From contig OW203992.1 of NCBI GenBank assembly GCA_934047225.1, positions 9,661,501-9,725,500 of the forward strand: 64,000 nt of DNA. The letters are read 5' to 3'. The notes beneath the pieces are model-generated. The model saw only the letters and a list, made by a program, of their open reading frames with translations, was not told the origin of the DNA and ran no database searches. The position numbers and the translations under genes were made by a program. Within the stretch, counting starts at the first letter, position 1. Each line of letters opens with the position of its first letter. The stretch comes from Ypsolopha sequella. Its lineage: Eukaryota; Arthropoda; Insecta; Lepidoptera; Ypsolophidae. Below are positions 23,201-32,273 of the stretch, in pieces.

Positions 23201-26200
23201 GGTTGCTCATCCAGCACCTCAGGGTAGAGGATGATCATTATGATATAGCGTGGGGCTTATTAAATGATAGGTATCAGAACATGCGCTTATTGGCGGATGC
23301 GCATGCGTCTCAATTGTTGACGTTACCTAGGGTAACCGACTGGGCACAGCTGAGGCAGCAATTACTAACTCCGGTCACTGTGGCGTGTAATGCCCTTAGA
23401 ACATTAGGTTTACCGGTGGACGAGTGGTCGTTTTTACTCGTTCACATTATTTTAGGTAGGTTGCCTAATGACGTGAGGTCACGTTTTGAGCGGGTGTCCG
23501 CAGAAAAAGATGGCAGCACTGTGCCTAAATTTACGGACTTAATTAAGTTTATTGAATATGAAGCTAGGGTAGCAGAAACATCACAACCGGACTTGGCGCC
23601 ATCTGGGGCGCAATCATTTTCGTCTGCTGGCTCATCGGAATGTGGGGAGCCCAGACAACCGCAGCAGTCGCGGGGACGCGATATGACACGTTTGGCGGGG
23701 GTCGCCGTGATCGAGAGGTCATTGACCTGTTATCAGTGTGGCCATACGGGGCATGACCTGCTGAGATGTCAGCAGTGGCGAAACCTGCACGTCACCGAGC
23801 GGCGACGCATAGTGAAGCGTAAGGGCCTGTGTTTCGGTTGCTTGGGCAATCATTTTGAACGTAATTGTCCCGAGCCACGACGTTGCAGTGTTTGTGAGGG
23901 GCCTCACCATTTATTGTTGTGTGCCAACAGATCTGAAGCGGCTTCACCGGTCCCGCAGCGACGGAGCCCTACGGGCGGGGGTGCTTCAGGGAGAACTCCC
24001 CCCCCCCCCCTTGGACAACGGGGGTGCGTCAGGGAGAACTTTTCCCCCCTCGGTCCAGGGAAGGCATGCTGTCGGGCAGAGCTCCCCTCCGTCGGAACGG
24101 AGGACTGCGGCGCGAGGCGCGCCCCCTCACCGGGAGGTGAGTTATGTATTTGCGCGTGGACCCGTAGGGGGCTTGCCTACGGGCTATCACACATATGGCC
24201 ATGTTGTGAATTGGGCCCCTACGGGCGGGGGCCAATTGGACTTGGCATGGGCTAGGCCCCCCCTCCCCGCGCCGGTTTTGGTGCCAGCTGGCATGGAGCA
24301 CCGTGTTAAGACGGAGTCACGGGGTTACTCACCGCCGTACCGTGAGTACCCGCGGTTAGAGTACCACCCGCCGTACTCAGGGAGAGTTGGAGGCTACGCT
24401 CCCCCCATGGTTGGGATGTGCACACGCCAGCCGTATTATTGCCAGTGGACTGGTCCTGCACTCCTCAGGTGGGGTAGCCTGTAACTAGCTTGTTCAAGCC
24501 ATGAGTACGGAACCGCGGACGGTTCTGTTGCCTACCGCGATGGCTCGCGTCTAGGGCCCCAGGGGGGATTGAGTTAGGGTAAGGGCCCTCCTCGACTTGG
24601 AAAGTCAAGTGGCGCACCGATTAGTTTTGAACCTGGAGGTTTCGTCGGTGCCGCTCCTAGGTATTGATGGACTGGAGTTGAATCAGCGGCTGCAGCCATG
24701 GTTATAGACAATATTGTCGGCTGGCAGCCTTCTTTGGACTTTCCTCCGTCCATAATCTCATGCACGTCAGGTCTGCATCTGGCAGACCCACGTTTTGTCA
24801 TCCGGCCCCAGTCGATGTTTTCCTGGGCGCGGATTTGTTAGGATGGATCCTATTTGGTTTTTATAAGACTCTGGGTTCTTCTTCATTGGTGGAGGTATCC
24901 ACAATTTTGGATATTCGATATTTGATTCGATACTTGGATTATTATGTTCGAACTTAGGAAATGGCTTTCAAATGAACATATACTGTTTGCAGATTTGAAG
25001 GATCCCAATATGATGGTGGTATTATGTTGAAATACCAACCAGTCAATGAAATTCATATATTTTGTCCCCAGCCGTGAGTGCAGAGGAGCGTTGGAACGCA
25101 TTGGTACACGGTTCTTGTACTTCAGGCGGACCTCATCAAGTTTAGACTTCGAGTTCTGCGCGAGGATCACGCCAGGCTGAAGTGAGCGGTTGCTCGTTTG
25201 AATCCTTTCACGGATTATGAAGGACTTCTGCGTTTTGGAGGCTGATTTTGGAGAGCTGACCTGCCATACGGAAGTCTTCATCCTTTGCTTCTACCCAAGA
25301 CGGACCTTTGGTAAATCTGTTGGTGTCGGATTGACACATACGTAATGCGCACGGGGGTTTTTAGCAATCGCAACGCTCGGGTTGTGAAAGCGTACCTTGT
25401 GTATTTGTGTGCTTGGCCACCAAGGCCGTTCACTTGGCAGTGGTATCAGCTTTGACTACGGAGGCCTTCGTCGCCGCGTTGGATCGTTTCGTGTCGCGTA
25501 AGGGTTTACCTTCACTTATTCGCTCCGACAATGGCACAAACTACAAAGGTACTGCTAACTATCTAAAAGATATTGATAATTTTTTGTTTTGTAAATAACT
25601 ATGCTAGTTTAAGTTAAATCTTCGCCCGGAAAGGGGTAACTTGGCGGTTCAGTCCCCCAAATTGCCCTCACTGGGGAGGGAATTTTTTTAAGCTGCCGTC
25701 AAGTCGGCGAAGACCCACCTCCGCTGCGTTATTGGGGAAACTGTCCTAACTTTTGAGGAGCTTGCCACTGTATATTGTTAAGTGGAAGCGGTCCTCAACT
25801 CTCGTCCTCTCTGTGGTCAGACAGGACTGAGCATCCTAGGGAAGGAAATTTAATTCTTTTGAAGGATATGAACTTGCTATCCTTGTTTTGGCGCCGGAGC
25901 CGTATATTAAAGTTGTTTTGGCGGAGACGGAACTCCACGCGTCGCAGAGGTGTTGGTCGAAGGTTCGATTTTGTGACGAGCCATGACAACTTTCTCCCGT
26001 CTCCCGGTTGTATGAGCTAGTGGACTGATTGCTCAGCCCAGAGCGGGGGACTGTTCAGAATAAAATGTATATTTCGGAACGCATCCATCAATGGTCTATA
26101 TATTTTGTCTATGGACTTGGAGCTGTCAAAAACGAGGGACGTGGAATTTTCTTGGTATAGATCGCGGACGATTTTAATATGTGTTATTAAGGGCTTAACC

Positions 26201-29200
26201 CAAGGGAAATCGGTGCGGACATCGTAAGAAACAGTATTCGATCAAGGGCTGAAGATAATTTGGTGTGAAGACCATTTTGAGTGTATTTCCTGTGTGTGTG
26301 AAATAACCTATATCCACGCGGTGTGCGACAAGTGGACTTGTCCATTATCATTTCTTCTGGGTTCGGATGCATCCTGGGGTAGGAGGTTTGTGTTTAGATT
26401 CATCGTGGAAGGTGATCTACGTGTCACGGCACCGACATGCCTTGGTCTCCGCAGCGAAGGGTCTTCGTGCGAGGACTACTTGATGAGGTCATCATACAAC
26501 TGTCTGGTAGGACATTTTATATTAAATATTAGATCATAAGATACTTGTATACTATAAATCTGGGACAGCTATGGGCCCCTGCTCCAGCTGCAAGTATCGC
26601 CCTTTAGCATACAATTAGTGGTGTCTGAGCGTGGTTATGGAATCCTCGCACCAGTGACGTCGATGCCCGTCACTAGTCAGTATTACTACTTTTTATATGC
26701 TACAATTTCTGGTAGCAACGAGCGTTTATATCAAACAGTTGGTTTTTCAAGTTTTATAGTATAACAGTTGTTTAAGATGTCTGCGGAGCAATCCTAGTTC
26801 ATACAAACGAAATACCAAAAACATTTTTAAATCATAGATATTCTTAAGGTAGTGTATATTTATTCCAATTGTATTACAGACTATTTAGGTTCTCAAATAT
26901 ATATTAAATAAGAACACAGATTTAAACATGAAATATGAGAAACATAAGCTTTCTATGGAAATTTTAAAAATTGCGTATATGTCGTCTTTTAATCAGTGTC
27001 TTTTTAAAATATATATTTGGGAACCTAGATGTTCTGTAATCCAATCGAAATCAACACACACCATCCTAAGGATATCTATGATTTACAAATGGTTTTGGTA
27101 TTTCGTTTGTATGAACTAGGGTTGCTCCGCCGGCCTCTTAAGTTTCATATTACGTCACTATGAGTTACTATACATATATACTAAAACTTTACCATATCTG
27201 TGACTAATCCCCAGTTTCTGATTTAAGATAATCTCGTAAAGCGATACTGAAGCCACAAATATGCTAATCGTAACGCTGCATTTTATATATCAGTATCGCT
27301 TAAGGGGCTGCACAATGCTAAAATTCAGTCCTGCTCTAACGCTTTTTTGTTTTAACTGTCTATCCTGCTCTAATCAGATACCGCGCACGAAAAACTTCGG
27401 TTATTTTGAAATTGCGGCTACATTAGGACATTAACTTAAATTGTTTATGTAATAAATATGTTGGTTTTGTTTAAATCGGTTTTGAAATATGGAAAATGAA
27501 TCAATTTTTTCGTGTAATTCATGCTTTTTTAAAAGTAATATAATCAAAAGAAGATTTAAAGTATATTTATTTATAAAGGGTAATTAATAATTGTGTTGAG
27601 TCAAAAAACACGCCATATATTTTTCAAATTTTTACCATCTACATTAACGGAACTGAATCCAATGCATAACTGATGTTTAGCACTGTGGAGCCCCTTAACT
27701 TAAAATGTCCGAATTTTATATCGGGTGTAAGAAAAGAACCTCTTTTTCTAGTTGATGTACTGGTACAACTGCCCACGATACCACTGGCTCAGGAATAAAG
27801 TGTACCGACTACCAGAAGTGGAACACAACATATATCAGTATGAGAAACTTTTCGACTACCTCACAGAGAAAGCTGGACGAAACATATCGACTACGGAAGA
27901 TGTCTTCTTTTTGGATAACTTGTTCCAAACCTTGGTGAGATTTCAATACATAATTGTTACTTTAATGGTCGGAGTAAAGACAGTCACGCAAGGACATTTT
28001 TACTAAAGCGGTTGTTTTGCAGAACAATGTAGGCGTTGCGACACCACAATGGGCGCAAATTGTAATGCTTCAAATTGAGGAAGTCACAAAGTTGGAATAT
28101 GCAGTAGAATTCTATAATCCCGAGCTGACAAAAATAGCTTCAGGTAAAATCAATTACTTTAGCTTATTTATTTCTGAAGAAGAAGAGTTCTTACTTAAAA
28201 TAAACTTTCAATGGTTTAAATATTTTTTCAATGCAAGTGCTCGTAAAGACTTATTTTATATGCATAAAAATTGGTCGTAAAATCAATTTTACCGCACTCG
28301 TGTTTTTTTTTAATTTATTTACAGGAAGTTGGCTAACCTGCAACCTTTCCTTGTGTACCGTAAACAAGGTGAAATTTAATCAACCGTATATAATACATTT
28401 TTTTTCACTGTTGAACGGCTTTGGACAGTCAGTCCTTTTGAGCCAGTCATAATTTTAAAGGAAAGAAATTGTAGTTTATTGTATTTACATTAATTGCTCA
28501 GAGGTTATAATATAGTTGAGTTCTTTGTTTCGCATTCAATGTTGAAGAGCACTATCAAGTATAAAAATGATAATAATAGATATTTAAACTTCAATAATAA
28601 TTTGTTTTTTCTTTAATTATGTTTTTTTTTATTTACTCGCACTATGCATTGAAAAATGTAGGTATCGTCCTCGTAACTTACCTCGTAAGCCTTCTTACCG
28701 CACTTGTAGCATAAACTGCTATTGCCAATCATAGTTCTCTTTTAAGTAAAGAGGTGCAAATTTTCGAAAAAAAAAATTATCGTATCATGGTTATAGATGT
28801 ACAAACGCAAGAGCTCCATCGTAAGTTGCACCATTAAAGAATTAAATGAAACTTGAAGAAAATTCATGATTTAAGCAAAACTGGTCGGCTATCCCGATCA
28901 TAAAACATATTTAATACAAAAATGCCCATATTCAATAGATGAATATTTATTATTTAACTTATTAAAAAATAAATAAGTTAAGATGTAATGTAAAATGTTT
29001 AAATTTCCTCTATTTTCAAGTTCAATTATGTAAGTATACCCTCCCTATTTGCTGTGCCTAGTAAAAGGCAACTAAGTTGTAAGATCCTTATTTTTATTTC
29101 CTATTAAATATAAACATTTGAGTTTGAAACAAAATAAAATATATATTTAGGTGAGCCGTTTTGTTTAAATCAAGATGCTTTACCATTAAAAGATTTTTTA

Positions 29201-30384
29201 CCAATCCTATCATAAATGTACTGAAAACGATTATTCTTTAATACCCAGGAGTGGTAATGGCTGACATAGTAAACGCATCAACACGTGCCATACTAGGAGA
29301 TCTGGACCAGCCAAAGTTGCACCTGATCTCGGCTCATGAGAACAATGTGGCGGCACTGATGTCAGCAGCTAAGGTATTCACGCCGCACCAGCCGAAATAC
29401 GGCGCGACCTTCTCTCTAGAGCTGAGGAAGGATCGGACTACGGAGAAATATGGGTTTGCGGTATGTATAAACAATTTTATCGCCGAAAAATAAGATGTCG
29501 TTGATTCACTCGACTGATGACGGCCTCACTGATGAAGCCGAAATATATCGAAAATATACAGTTTATTTTTTATTATTATCATTTAATGCAAATAAAAGGC
29601 TAGTACAGCTAAACTTATATTTATTCATATCGAAAAATAAGATGAAAGATTCAATCTAAAACAACCCAAGTTAAGTTTTTGAATTAGAATGGGTTTATCT
29701 GATTAACTTCCTTAAAATACACTGGATCAGTAAAAAAAACTATCTACTTTCCTCAATAAACCGGACGTAAATGGATAAGCAAATGAAATTAACCGTATCA
29801 GTTCTCTTCTATTTAAAATAATTGATTAAAGAAATAAGGCAATTTCATACACAAGTGTGAATCTAAAAAAAATCGACATAATTGAATCAGGTTGTAGTTT
29901 ATTCCCTGGGAACGGGCAGTTCCCTAAAACTGTTTAGTTTGTTTGTGTATGCACACACAAGTCACACAATACACATGTAATAAGGTTTTGTTGAATAACT
30001 ATTAAGTGAATTTTGAATTTAAGCGTTCTGTTTCGATTAATTAGAAAAAGGCGGGTTTTTCACAATCCGGCTGTGGAACCGCTCTTAATATGTTCATATT
30101 ATTAGTTCTAAGTCCGCATATTGTGACGAGCAACTACGAAACCCTACACTGTGCGGGGCCCGACACGCACTGGGCCCGTTTTTAAGTTTTATCAGATTTA
30201 TTTAGAAATGTTTTTTTTCCTTCAGGCCGTATATTCACCGGAAGCCGGTGGTCCAGGTGTCGTGATACCAGTGCAGGGTTGCGGGGGCAGAGCCCTTTGT
30301 GACTACGATACCTTCCTGAGCCTGACCCATGACGTCATATGGTCACACCAGGAGTTCATGGAACAGTGCCCGTCTATGCAATAA
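14084..30384 (+). CDS. secreted histidine acid phosphatase, complete seven-exon gene
   Basis: Gene-level entry. Coding exons are 14084-14227, 17998-18111, 19690-19929, 27752-27934, 28023-28143, 29249-29460 and 30226-30384. All junctions are GT/AG, and phases are 0,0,0,0,1,0. The coding length is 1173 nt, giving 390 residues, typical for insect venom/prostatic-type acid phosphatases (histidine phosphatase branch 2). Residues 1-17 form a signal peptide. The catalytic RHGDRTP is at residues 51-57 (His52 nucleophile), the phosphate-binding IRTT is near Arg119, and the proton-donor motif is His297-Glu298 in SAHENN. It is expected to hydrolyse phosphomonoesters at acid pH in secretions or lysosomes. 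Introns 1 and 3 are swollen by transposons, including a whole BEL/Pao element in intron 3. A tandem diverged paralogue lies at 46-64 kb. The assignment to the family is firm; substrate and tissue cannot be read from sequence. Confidence 0.93.
14434..15072. mobile_element. TTAA-flanked MITE, GGCGATA family, with nested insertion
   Basis: TTAA at 14430-14433 and 15073-15076. The sequence is colinear with 44932-45362 except for an extra block at about 14573-14808, itself an inverted-repeat MITE. Confidence 0.7.
14573..14808. mobile_element. inverted-repeat MITE nested in 14434-15072
   Basis: Termini TATCTTTAGTTGCCAACTG-like and its complement, with GCCTATCATCAAAAACATAG in the arms. A second copy stands at 44592-44812. 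The empty site is at about 45085 in the 44932-45362 MITE. Confidence 0.65.
15188..15437. repeat. hAT-like MITE, GGCGGATAC family, copy 2
   Basis: AATGGCGGATACAAGGAGG at the left and TCCTGGATCCGCCCCTGAGG at the right, containing C tracts. It lies in intron 1 of acid phosphatase 1. Confidence 0.6.
15528..15775 (+). repeat. intronic segment shared with 48105-48320
   Basis: CATGATAAGATTCGTAATA, then TGTTGCTGTTAG and GGATATGTCATTCCTAA recur colinearly at 48105-48320. Each copy lies in the intron just upstream of the RHG exon of its phosphatase gene. Confidence 0.55.
15837..15876. repeat. (TA)n microsatellite
   Basis: Forty bases of almost pure alternating TA. Confidence 0.8.
16559..16825. repeat. 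inverted-repeat MITE, GGTGAAATTTAATCA family
   Basis: Arms GGTAAAATTTAATCAACCGC through TAGTGATCAGGAACAA, inverted at 16763-16825. Remnants occur at 28370-28390 and 51340-51470; a copy at 20605 hosts the BEL element. Confidence 0.65.
17124..17351. mobile_element. Tc1/mariner-like MITE, TA target
   Basis: TIR CACTCAGCGTCAAAAAAATC, about 43 bp on both sides, flanked by TA. 228 bp, non-coding. It lies in intron 1 of acid phosphatase 1. Confidence 0.7.
17415..17870 (+). repeat. inverted-repeat MITE, CAATGCA family, diverged copy
   Basis: Has TTTTTCAATGCA at the left, ATGCATTGAAAAATG internally and the internal palindrome AAAACACTCGCTGCGCTCG. It lies in intron 1 of acid phosphatase 1. Confidence 0.5.
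17998..18111 (+). CDS. acid phosphatase 1, exon 2 (catalytic RHG motif)
   Basis: Thirty-eight codons between TTTAG|ATATTT and AAT|GTAAGT. They encode IFRHGDRTPD, the family's catalytic signature (the nucleophilic His plus two Arg), then a loop ending FFPYGTKALTN. Phase 0 on both sides. Confidence 0.95.
18836..18986. repeat. palindromic MITE, 151 bp
   Basis: GGAGCCGTATTTTTGAATCG at the left and its complement at the right, with arms of about 60 bases. It lies in intron 2 of acid phosphatase 1. Confidence 0.7.
19690..19929 (+). CDS. acid phosphatase 1, exon 3
   Basis: Eighty codons beginning KGKQRGFLVGQYLRQRY and continuing through the second phosphate-binding Arg (SIRTTAYARTKMTA) to NWQPVPYDTLPMNEDD. 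Acceptor TACAG|AAAGG, donor GAT|GTAAGC. The paralogue at 53-62 kb splits this block into two exons. Confidence 0.93.
19955..20119. repeat. inverted-repeat MITE, ACGGCTCACC family
   Basis: AAAACGGCTCACCTTAATAC through GAAAGCCGACCAG, inverted at 20070-20119. A partial relative is split across 28881-28905 and 29151-29166. It begins 25 bases after exon 3 of acid phosphatase 1. Confidence 0.65.
20605..21313. repeat. inverted-repeat MITE, GGTGAAATTTAATCA family, hosting other insertions
   Basis: Left arm GGGTGAAATTTAATCAAACG then CCTATGGGAGGTTCAGTA. The right arm (21278-21313, ACTGAACCAACCTCCCATAG) is cut by the BEL/Pao insertion and resumes at 26738-26760. A LINE fragment lies inside. Confidence 0.6.
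20762..21288 (+). pseudogene. LINE 3' fragment with GAATCT tail
   Basis: The polyprotein C-terminus (HSMAIKIYNNMPGYIRNIDK, then MKEFLISKTYYNIEEFF) is followed by a 3' untranslated region and AATAAAGAATCTGAATCTG tail repeats. 5'-truncated. Confidence 0.65.
21319..22004 (+). repeat. 5' LTR of the BEL/Pao element
   Basis: 686 bp, TGTTCAGAAT...TATCAAACA, repeated directly at 26052-26737. A possible primer-binding site beginning TGGTAGCCAGTCC lies six bases inside the element. Confidence 0.93.
22013..22626 (+). other. BEL/Pao 5' untranslated leader
   Basis: About 610 bases between the presumed primer-binding site and gag, AT-rich, with no open frame I can support. Confidence 0.5.
22627..24255 (+). 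CDS. gag: BEL/Pao Gag
   Basis: A 542-residue open frame from tandem ATGs at 22627/22630. A coiled-coil-like N-terminus (about residues 1-90) is followed by the DUF1759 Gag domain (about 145-300, from LNKFNGKMEEWVSYRNMFTS onward). Three zinc knuckles follow: CYQCGHTGHDLLRC (Cys368), CFGCLGNHFERNC (Cys402) and CSVCEGPHHLLLC. This triple knuckle and DUF1759 are typical of BEL/Pao. The reading then drifts into a Gly/Pro/Arg-rich low-complexity tail over a 13-base C run near 24000 and stops. In complete elements gag and pol are one frame, so the tail marks the decayed or deleted pol boundary. Confidence 0.88.
   Translation: MMSKSHKAALAKELRWFTTVQGLLSRSDRDNAILERAERMHQRLADAEAAVAALQESDEPLKRYVTDLAQIMEIYDDVTEAASMIKKRQSGSPVVSAPRPIDGATGKMLVIKSNIVADLKRQNSGGPVVVTPQPVDGVSSSLANLKLNKFNGKMEEWVSYRNMFTSLINSRVDLSKGQKMAYLMSTLEGEARLLIQHLRVEDDHYDIAWGLLNDRYQNMRLLADAHASQLLTLPRVTDWAQLRQQLLTPVTVACNALRTLGLPVDEWSFLLVHIILGRLPNDVRSRFERVSAEKDGSTVPKFTDLIKFIEYEARVAETSQPDLAPSGAQSFSSAGSSECGEPRQPQQSRGRDMTRLAGVAVIERSLTCYQCGHTGHDLLRCQQWRNLHVTERRRIVKRKGLCFGCLGNHFERNCPEPRRCSVCEGPHHLLLCANRSEAASPVPQRRSPTGGGASGRTPPPPLGQRGCVRENFSPLGPGKACCRAELPSVGTEDCGARRAPSPGGELCICAWTRRGLAYGLSHIWPCCELGPYGRGPIGLGMG
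24640..26035 (+). pseudogene. BEL/Pao protease and integrase remnants
   Basis: Broken coding remnants. Around 24770-24850 the protease block reads LADPRF in one frame and PVDVFLGADLL in another, like LADP-F-P--VDVLLGAD in intact BEL. At 25407-25560 an integrase core fragment reads CLATKAVHLAVVSALTTEAF and RSDNGTNYKG. At 25715-25810 GETVLTFEELATVYC, a stop, then VEAVLNSRPL matches the integrase C-terminal region. RT and RNase H are missing altogether. Confidence 0.75.
26052..26737 (+). repeat. 3' LTR of the BEL/Pao element
   Basis: 686 bp, indistinguishable from the 5' LTR on visual comparison, and followed by the GTTGG target duplication. Confidence 0.93.
26776..27137. mobile_element. TTAA-flanked MITE, CGGAGCAA family
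   Basis: TTAA at 26772-26775 and 27138-27141. Inverted arms of about 70 bases contain CCTAGTTCATACAAACGAAA and TACCAAAAACATTT. It lies in intron 3 of acid phosphatase 1. Confidence 0.7.
27304..27694. mobile_element. TTAA-flanked MITE, GGGGCTGCACA family, copy 1
   Basis: TTAA at 27300-27303 and 27695-27698. Ends GGGGCTGCACAATGCTAAAA and TTTAGCACTGTGGAGCCCC. The inverse copy is at about 39162-39564. It lies only 57 bases before exon 4 of acid phosphatase 1. Confidence 0.65.
27752..27934 (+). CDS. acid phosphatase 1, exon 4
   Basis: Sixty-one codons (183 nt) from TTCTAG|TTGATG to TTG|GTGAGA, encoding the helical cap region from LMYWYNCPRY to FLDNLFQTL. The exon has exactly the same length and phase as the corresponding exon of the tandem paralogue (63523-63705). 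Confidence 0.92.
28023..28143 (+). CDS. acid phosphatase 1, exon 5
   Basis: Forty codons plus one base, from TTTGCAG|AACAAT to CAG|GTAAAA (phase 1). It encodes NNVGVATPQWAQIVMLQIEE and then EFYNPELTKIAS. The preceding intron is only 88 nt. Confidence 0.92.
28218..28735 (+). repeat. inverted-repeat MITE, CAATGCA family, diverged copy
   Basis: Left end TTTTTTCAATGCAAGTGCTC, right part TATGCATTGAAAAATG and GTAGCATAAACTGCTA. It lies in intron 5 of acid phosphatase 1. An internal GGTGAAATTTAATCAACCG belongs to another family (see 16559). Confidence 0.5.
29249..29460 (+). CDS. acid phosphatase 1, exon 6 (catalytic HE)
   Basis: Two bases plus 70 codons, from CCCAG|GAGTGG to GCG|GTATGT. It carries LHLISAHENNVAALMSA, the second catalytic motif. 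His-Glu stands where vertebrate enzymes have His-Asp, as is usual in insect members of the family. Confidence 0.93.
29515..29625 (+). repeat. CCGAAATATATCGA family, single arm
   Basis: TGATGAAGCCGAAATATATC followed 60 bases later by AAAAGGCTAGTACAGCTAAA. It lies in intron 6 of acid phosphatase 1. Confidence 0.5.
29885..30110 (+). repeat. GGCGGGTTTTTCACAATCCG family, copy 2
   Basis: Carries AAGGTTTTGTTGAATAACTA and ends AAGGCGGGTTTTTCACAATC. It lies in the last intron of acid phosphatase 1. Confidence 0.55.
30226..30384 (+). CDS. acid phosphatase 1, exon 7 and stop
   Basis: Last exon, 52 codons plus TAA, after TTCAG|GCCGTA. It encodes PVQGCGGRALCDYDTFLSLT and ends in CPSMQ. Its three cysteines are probably disulphide-bonded in the secreted enzyme. 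Confidence 0.92.
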   Translation, partial: AVYSPEAGGPGVVIPVQGCGGRALCDYDTFLSLTHDVIWSHQEFMEQCPSMQ

Positions 30385-30859
30385 GATTAGTCGGTCCTAC
30401 GAATCGCGTTCGACGCGCCATTTTATAATTGATCAAATGTATTATGAATAAGCGTTGACCATAGACGAATACAGCCTACAGACTCCTCATAAGAGGCGAC
30501 TGATTTCGTCAACACATCTGACTGTACCAGCAGATACAATTCGCCACTCCAAAATTATATGTTTCGGTAGGCCAAACCAAAATGGCTTCTATGTTCATTA
30601 CATTAGAGTCTTCGTCTTCGGGAAAGATAAGTTTGTGGCGCTATACGAAAGATTGGAAGAGCCAATAGGATTGCAGTGTCCCGTTTCGATTGTTGACAGA
30701 ATTATTTGTACGCAAGATGTTTAACAATAGACGTCTTTCTGGGCTGTATTGTCTATGGCGTTGACCATCGTGTGACGAACAACGTCAATAGAGCGTACGA
30801 CGTGAAGTAGTCCTGCGGCTCTAGAAGAAATCGTCACATTGTAAGTTTATGTCGCAGGC
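30385..30859 (+). other. region after acid phosphatase 1 with an unassigned 89-codon frame
   Basis: Expected to hold the 3' untranslated region. A frame 30455-30724 is open but matches no family I know. No clear AATAAA was found before the repeat at 30860. Confidence 0.35.
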
Positions 30860-30985
30860 AGATCGTAGAATTGGGCAGATCGGAAAGTATAAAATCGAAA
30901 ATCTTTCACCAAACGTCAAAAATAAGTGCGATAAGGAGGATTATGTTAGGTTTACATGTAAATAAATTTGGGGAACGAGCGAAGC
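30860..30985 (+). repeat. AGCGAAGCGGAGCG dispersed repeat, copy 1
   Basis: GTAGAATTGGGCAGATCGGA through GTTAGGTTTACATGTAAAT to GAGCGAAGCGGAGCGG. Second copy at 45902-46045. Confidence 0.55.
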
Positions 30986-31017
30986 GGAGCGGAGCGAGCC
31001 GACTCCCCTTGTTTTAA

Positions 31018-31478
31018 GGCGATTACCGTCAAATTAGTAGCTCGAAGTTTGTCGGTACGAATATCGACGGAAACGACATTGAAATAACGTTCATATCAGC
31101 GCGCAATGCATAGTGGCTGTTACGACGCTCGCTTCGTCCTTGATAGGGCGAAATATGAGAAAATAGTACTTTTCACATGGACGTGATTGTTTAATTAATT
31201 GAATAATCCTATGTTATGTTTATAGTTATCAAGTTTATCTATTTATCAGAGCATAAATGAATTAAATGCTTAGGAGCAGTAGGGAATTCAAGCCAAAACA
31301 CCCCATTCGGTTGAAATTTTTTTCATATAGAAGTTTTGGTGATATTAAAAAAGGAAAAATGTAGCATATGTTGTCTTAGAGTTGATAATTCATAATACAT
31401 TTTTTTCAATATTTTTGGTTCTGCCATAAACGGGGAGTAGGCTTTAGAAAGTACCCATTTGGCATTTGGCCCCTGGCA
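31018..31478. mobile_element. TTAA-type MITE, GTACGAATATCGACGG family, copy 1
   Basis: Starts after TTAA 31014-31017. The phrase TCGGTACGAATATCGACGG and the following 400 bases match 39931-40347. The right TTAA is lost. Confidence 0.55.
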
Positions 31479-31657
31479 TCGTAGAATTGAGTATATCATG
31501 ATTACTATGGGCATTTAATGTCTAATTCTACGATGAGTCGACGACATACACAAACAATATAAAAGAGACACAAGTAAGCGTGACATATAGTCATTCTGCA
31601 CCCGCGTGTTTTGTACCTTTTATTGTTTGTCGAAGACGTGACGTATGAGCCTCAGTG

Positions 31658-32273
31658 CACAAAATAACCACTTACAGAAGGTTTACTCCGCTTAAGGCGA
31701 TATGCGAAAAAAATACGGGTGTTTCTTTTCTGTGTATTTCATGAAATACACGGAAAATTTTAATAAATTTCTGGTATATGCATTTCGAAGGTTTTGATAT
31801 TGGAAAACATGTTTGGATAAATTTTCCTCGATAGAAATAAATGTTGAAATGAGGTCTTCAAACACACTTTTTCTCCTCGTTTGACGAATAGGAACCATAT
31901 ACAGAACTGAAACATATTTTATTAGGTGTGTTTCAACAATATCTAGAGATTTGATATTTGAAATTTTGCTAGCTTTTTTAGTTTTTTTAATAAAAATATA
32001 AAATCAACTTTTTTCCCTTTGCCCTGAATCCGCCCCTCTCGCACTGCGCGATTTTTCGCTTAAAATGACAGTGACAAAAAAAAAACGCATAGCCTCTTAA
32101 CTAGCAAAAACAGGCGCACGCACAATAGATGCGTACGTACGACGATCTCGGATGAAGTCGGTCGAATGCCAATACGAAATTCTGCCGAGATCATCATACG
32201 TACGCGTCTATGCATGTGTGCGTCTGTTTTCGCTCCGCCATCGGGTCGGCCTTCTGGTACTATCTATTTTGTG
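31658..32273. mobile_element. CACAAAATA-terminus MITE, copy 1, 7-bp target duplication
   Basis: Termini CACAAAATAACCACTTACAG and CTATTTTGTG, flanked by CTCAGTG (31651-31657 and 32274-32280). Inner arms GGCGCACGCAC and GTGTGCGTCTG are also inverted. Interrupted by the TTAA MITE 31696-32096. Confidence 0.7.
31696..32096. mobile_element. TTAA-flanked MITE nested in another MITE
   Basis: TTAA at 31692-31695 and 32097-32100. It splits the MITE 31658-32273; the empty site (ATAA) is at about 50024-50027 in the second copy of that MITE. Confidence 0.7.

Larger units (their letters stand above)
21319..26737 (+). mobile_element. BEL/Pao LTR retrotransposon, non-autonomous (no reverse transcriptase)
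   Basis: A 5419-bp element in intron 3 of acid phosphatase 1, sense orientation. Its 686-bp LTRs (21319-22004 and 26052-26737) are identical by eye, with TG...CA ends and a 5-bp GTTGG target duplication (21314-21318 and 26738-26742). Internally there is a full gag, a degraded protease remnant and decayed integrase pieces, but nothing resembling RT or RNase H. A purine tract (AGAGCGGGGGA) precedes the 3' LTR. Identical LTRs mean it moved very recently, so its enzymes must have come from another copy. Confidence 0.93.
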
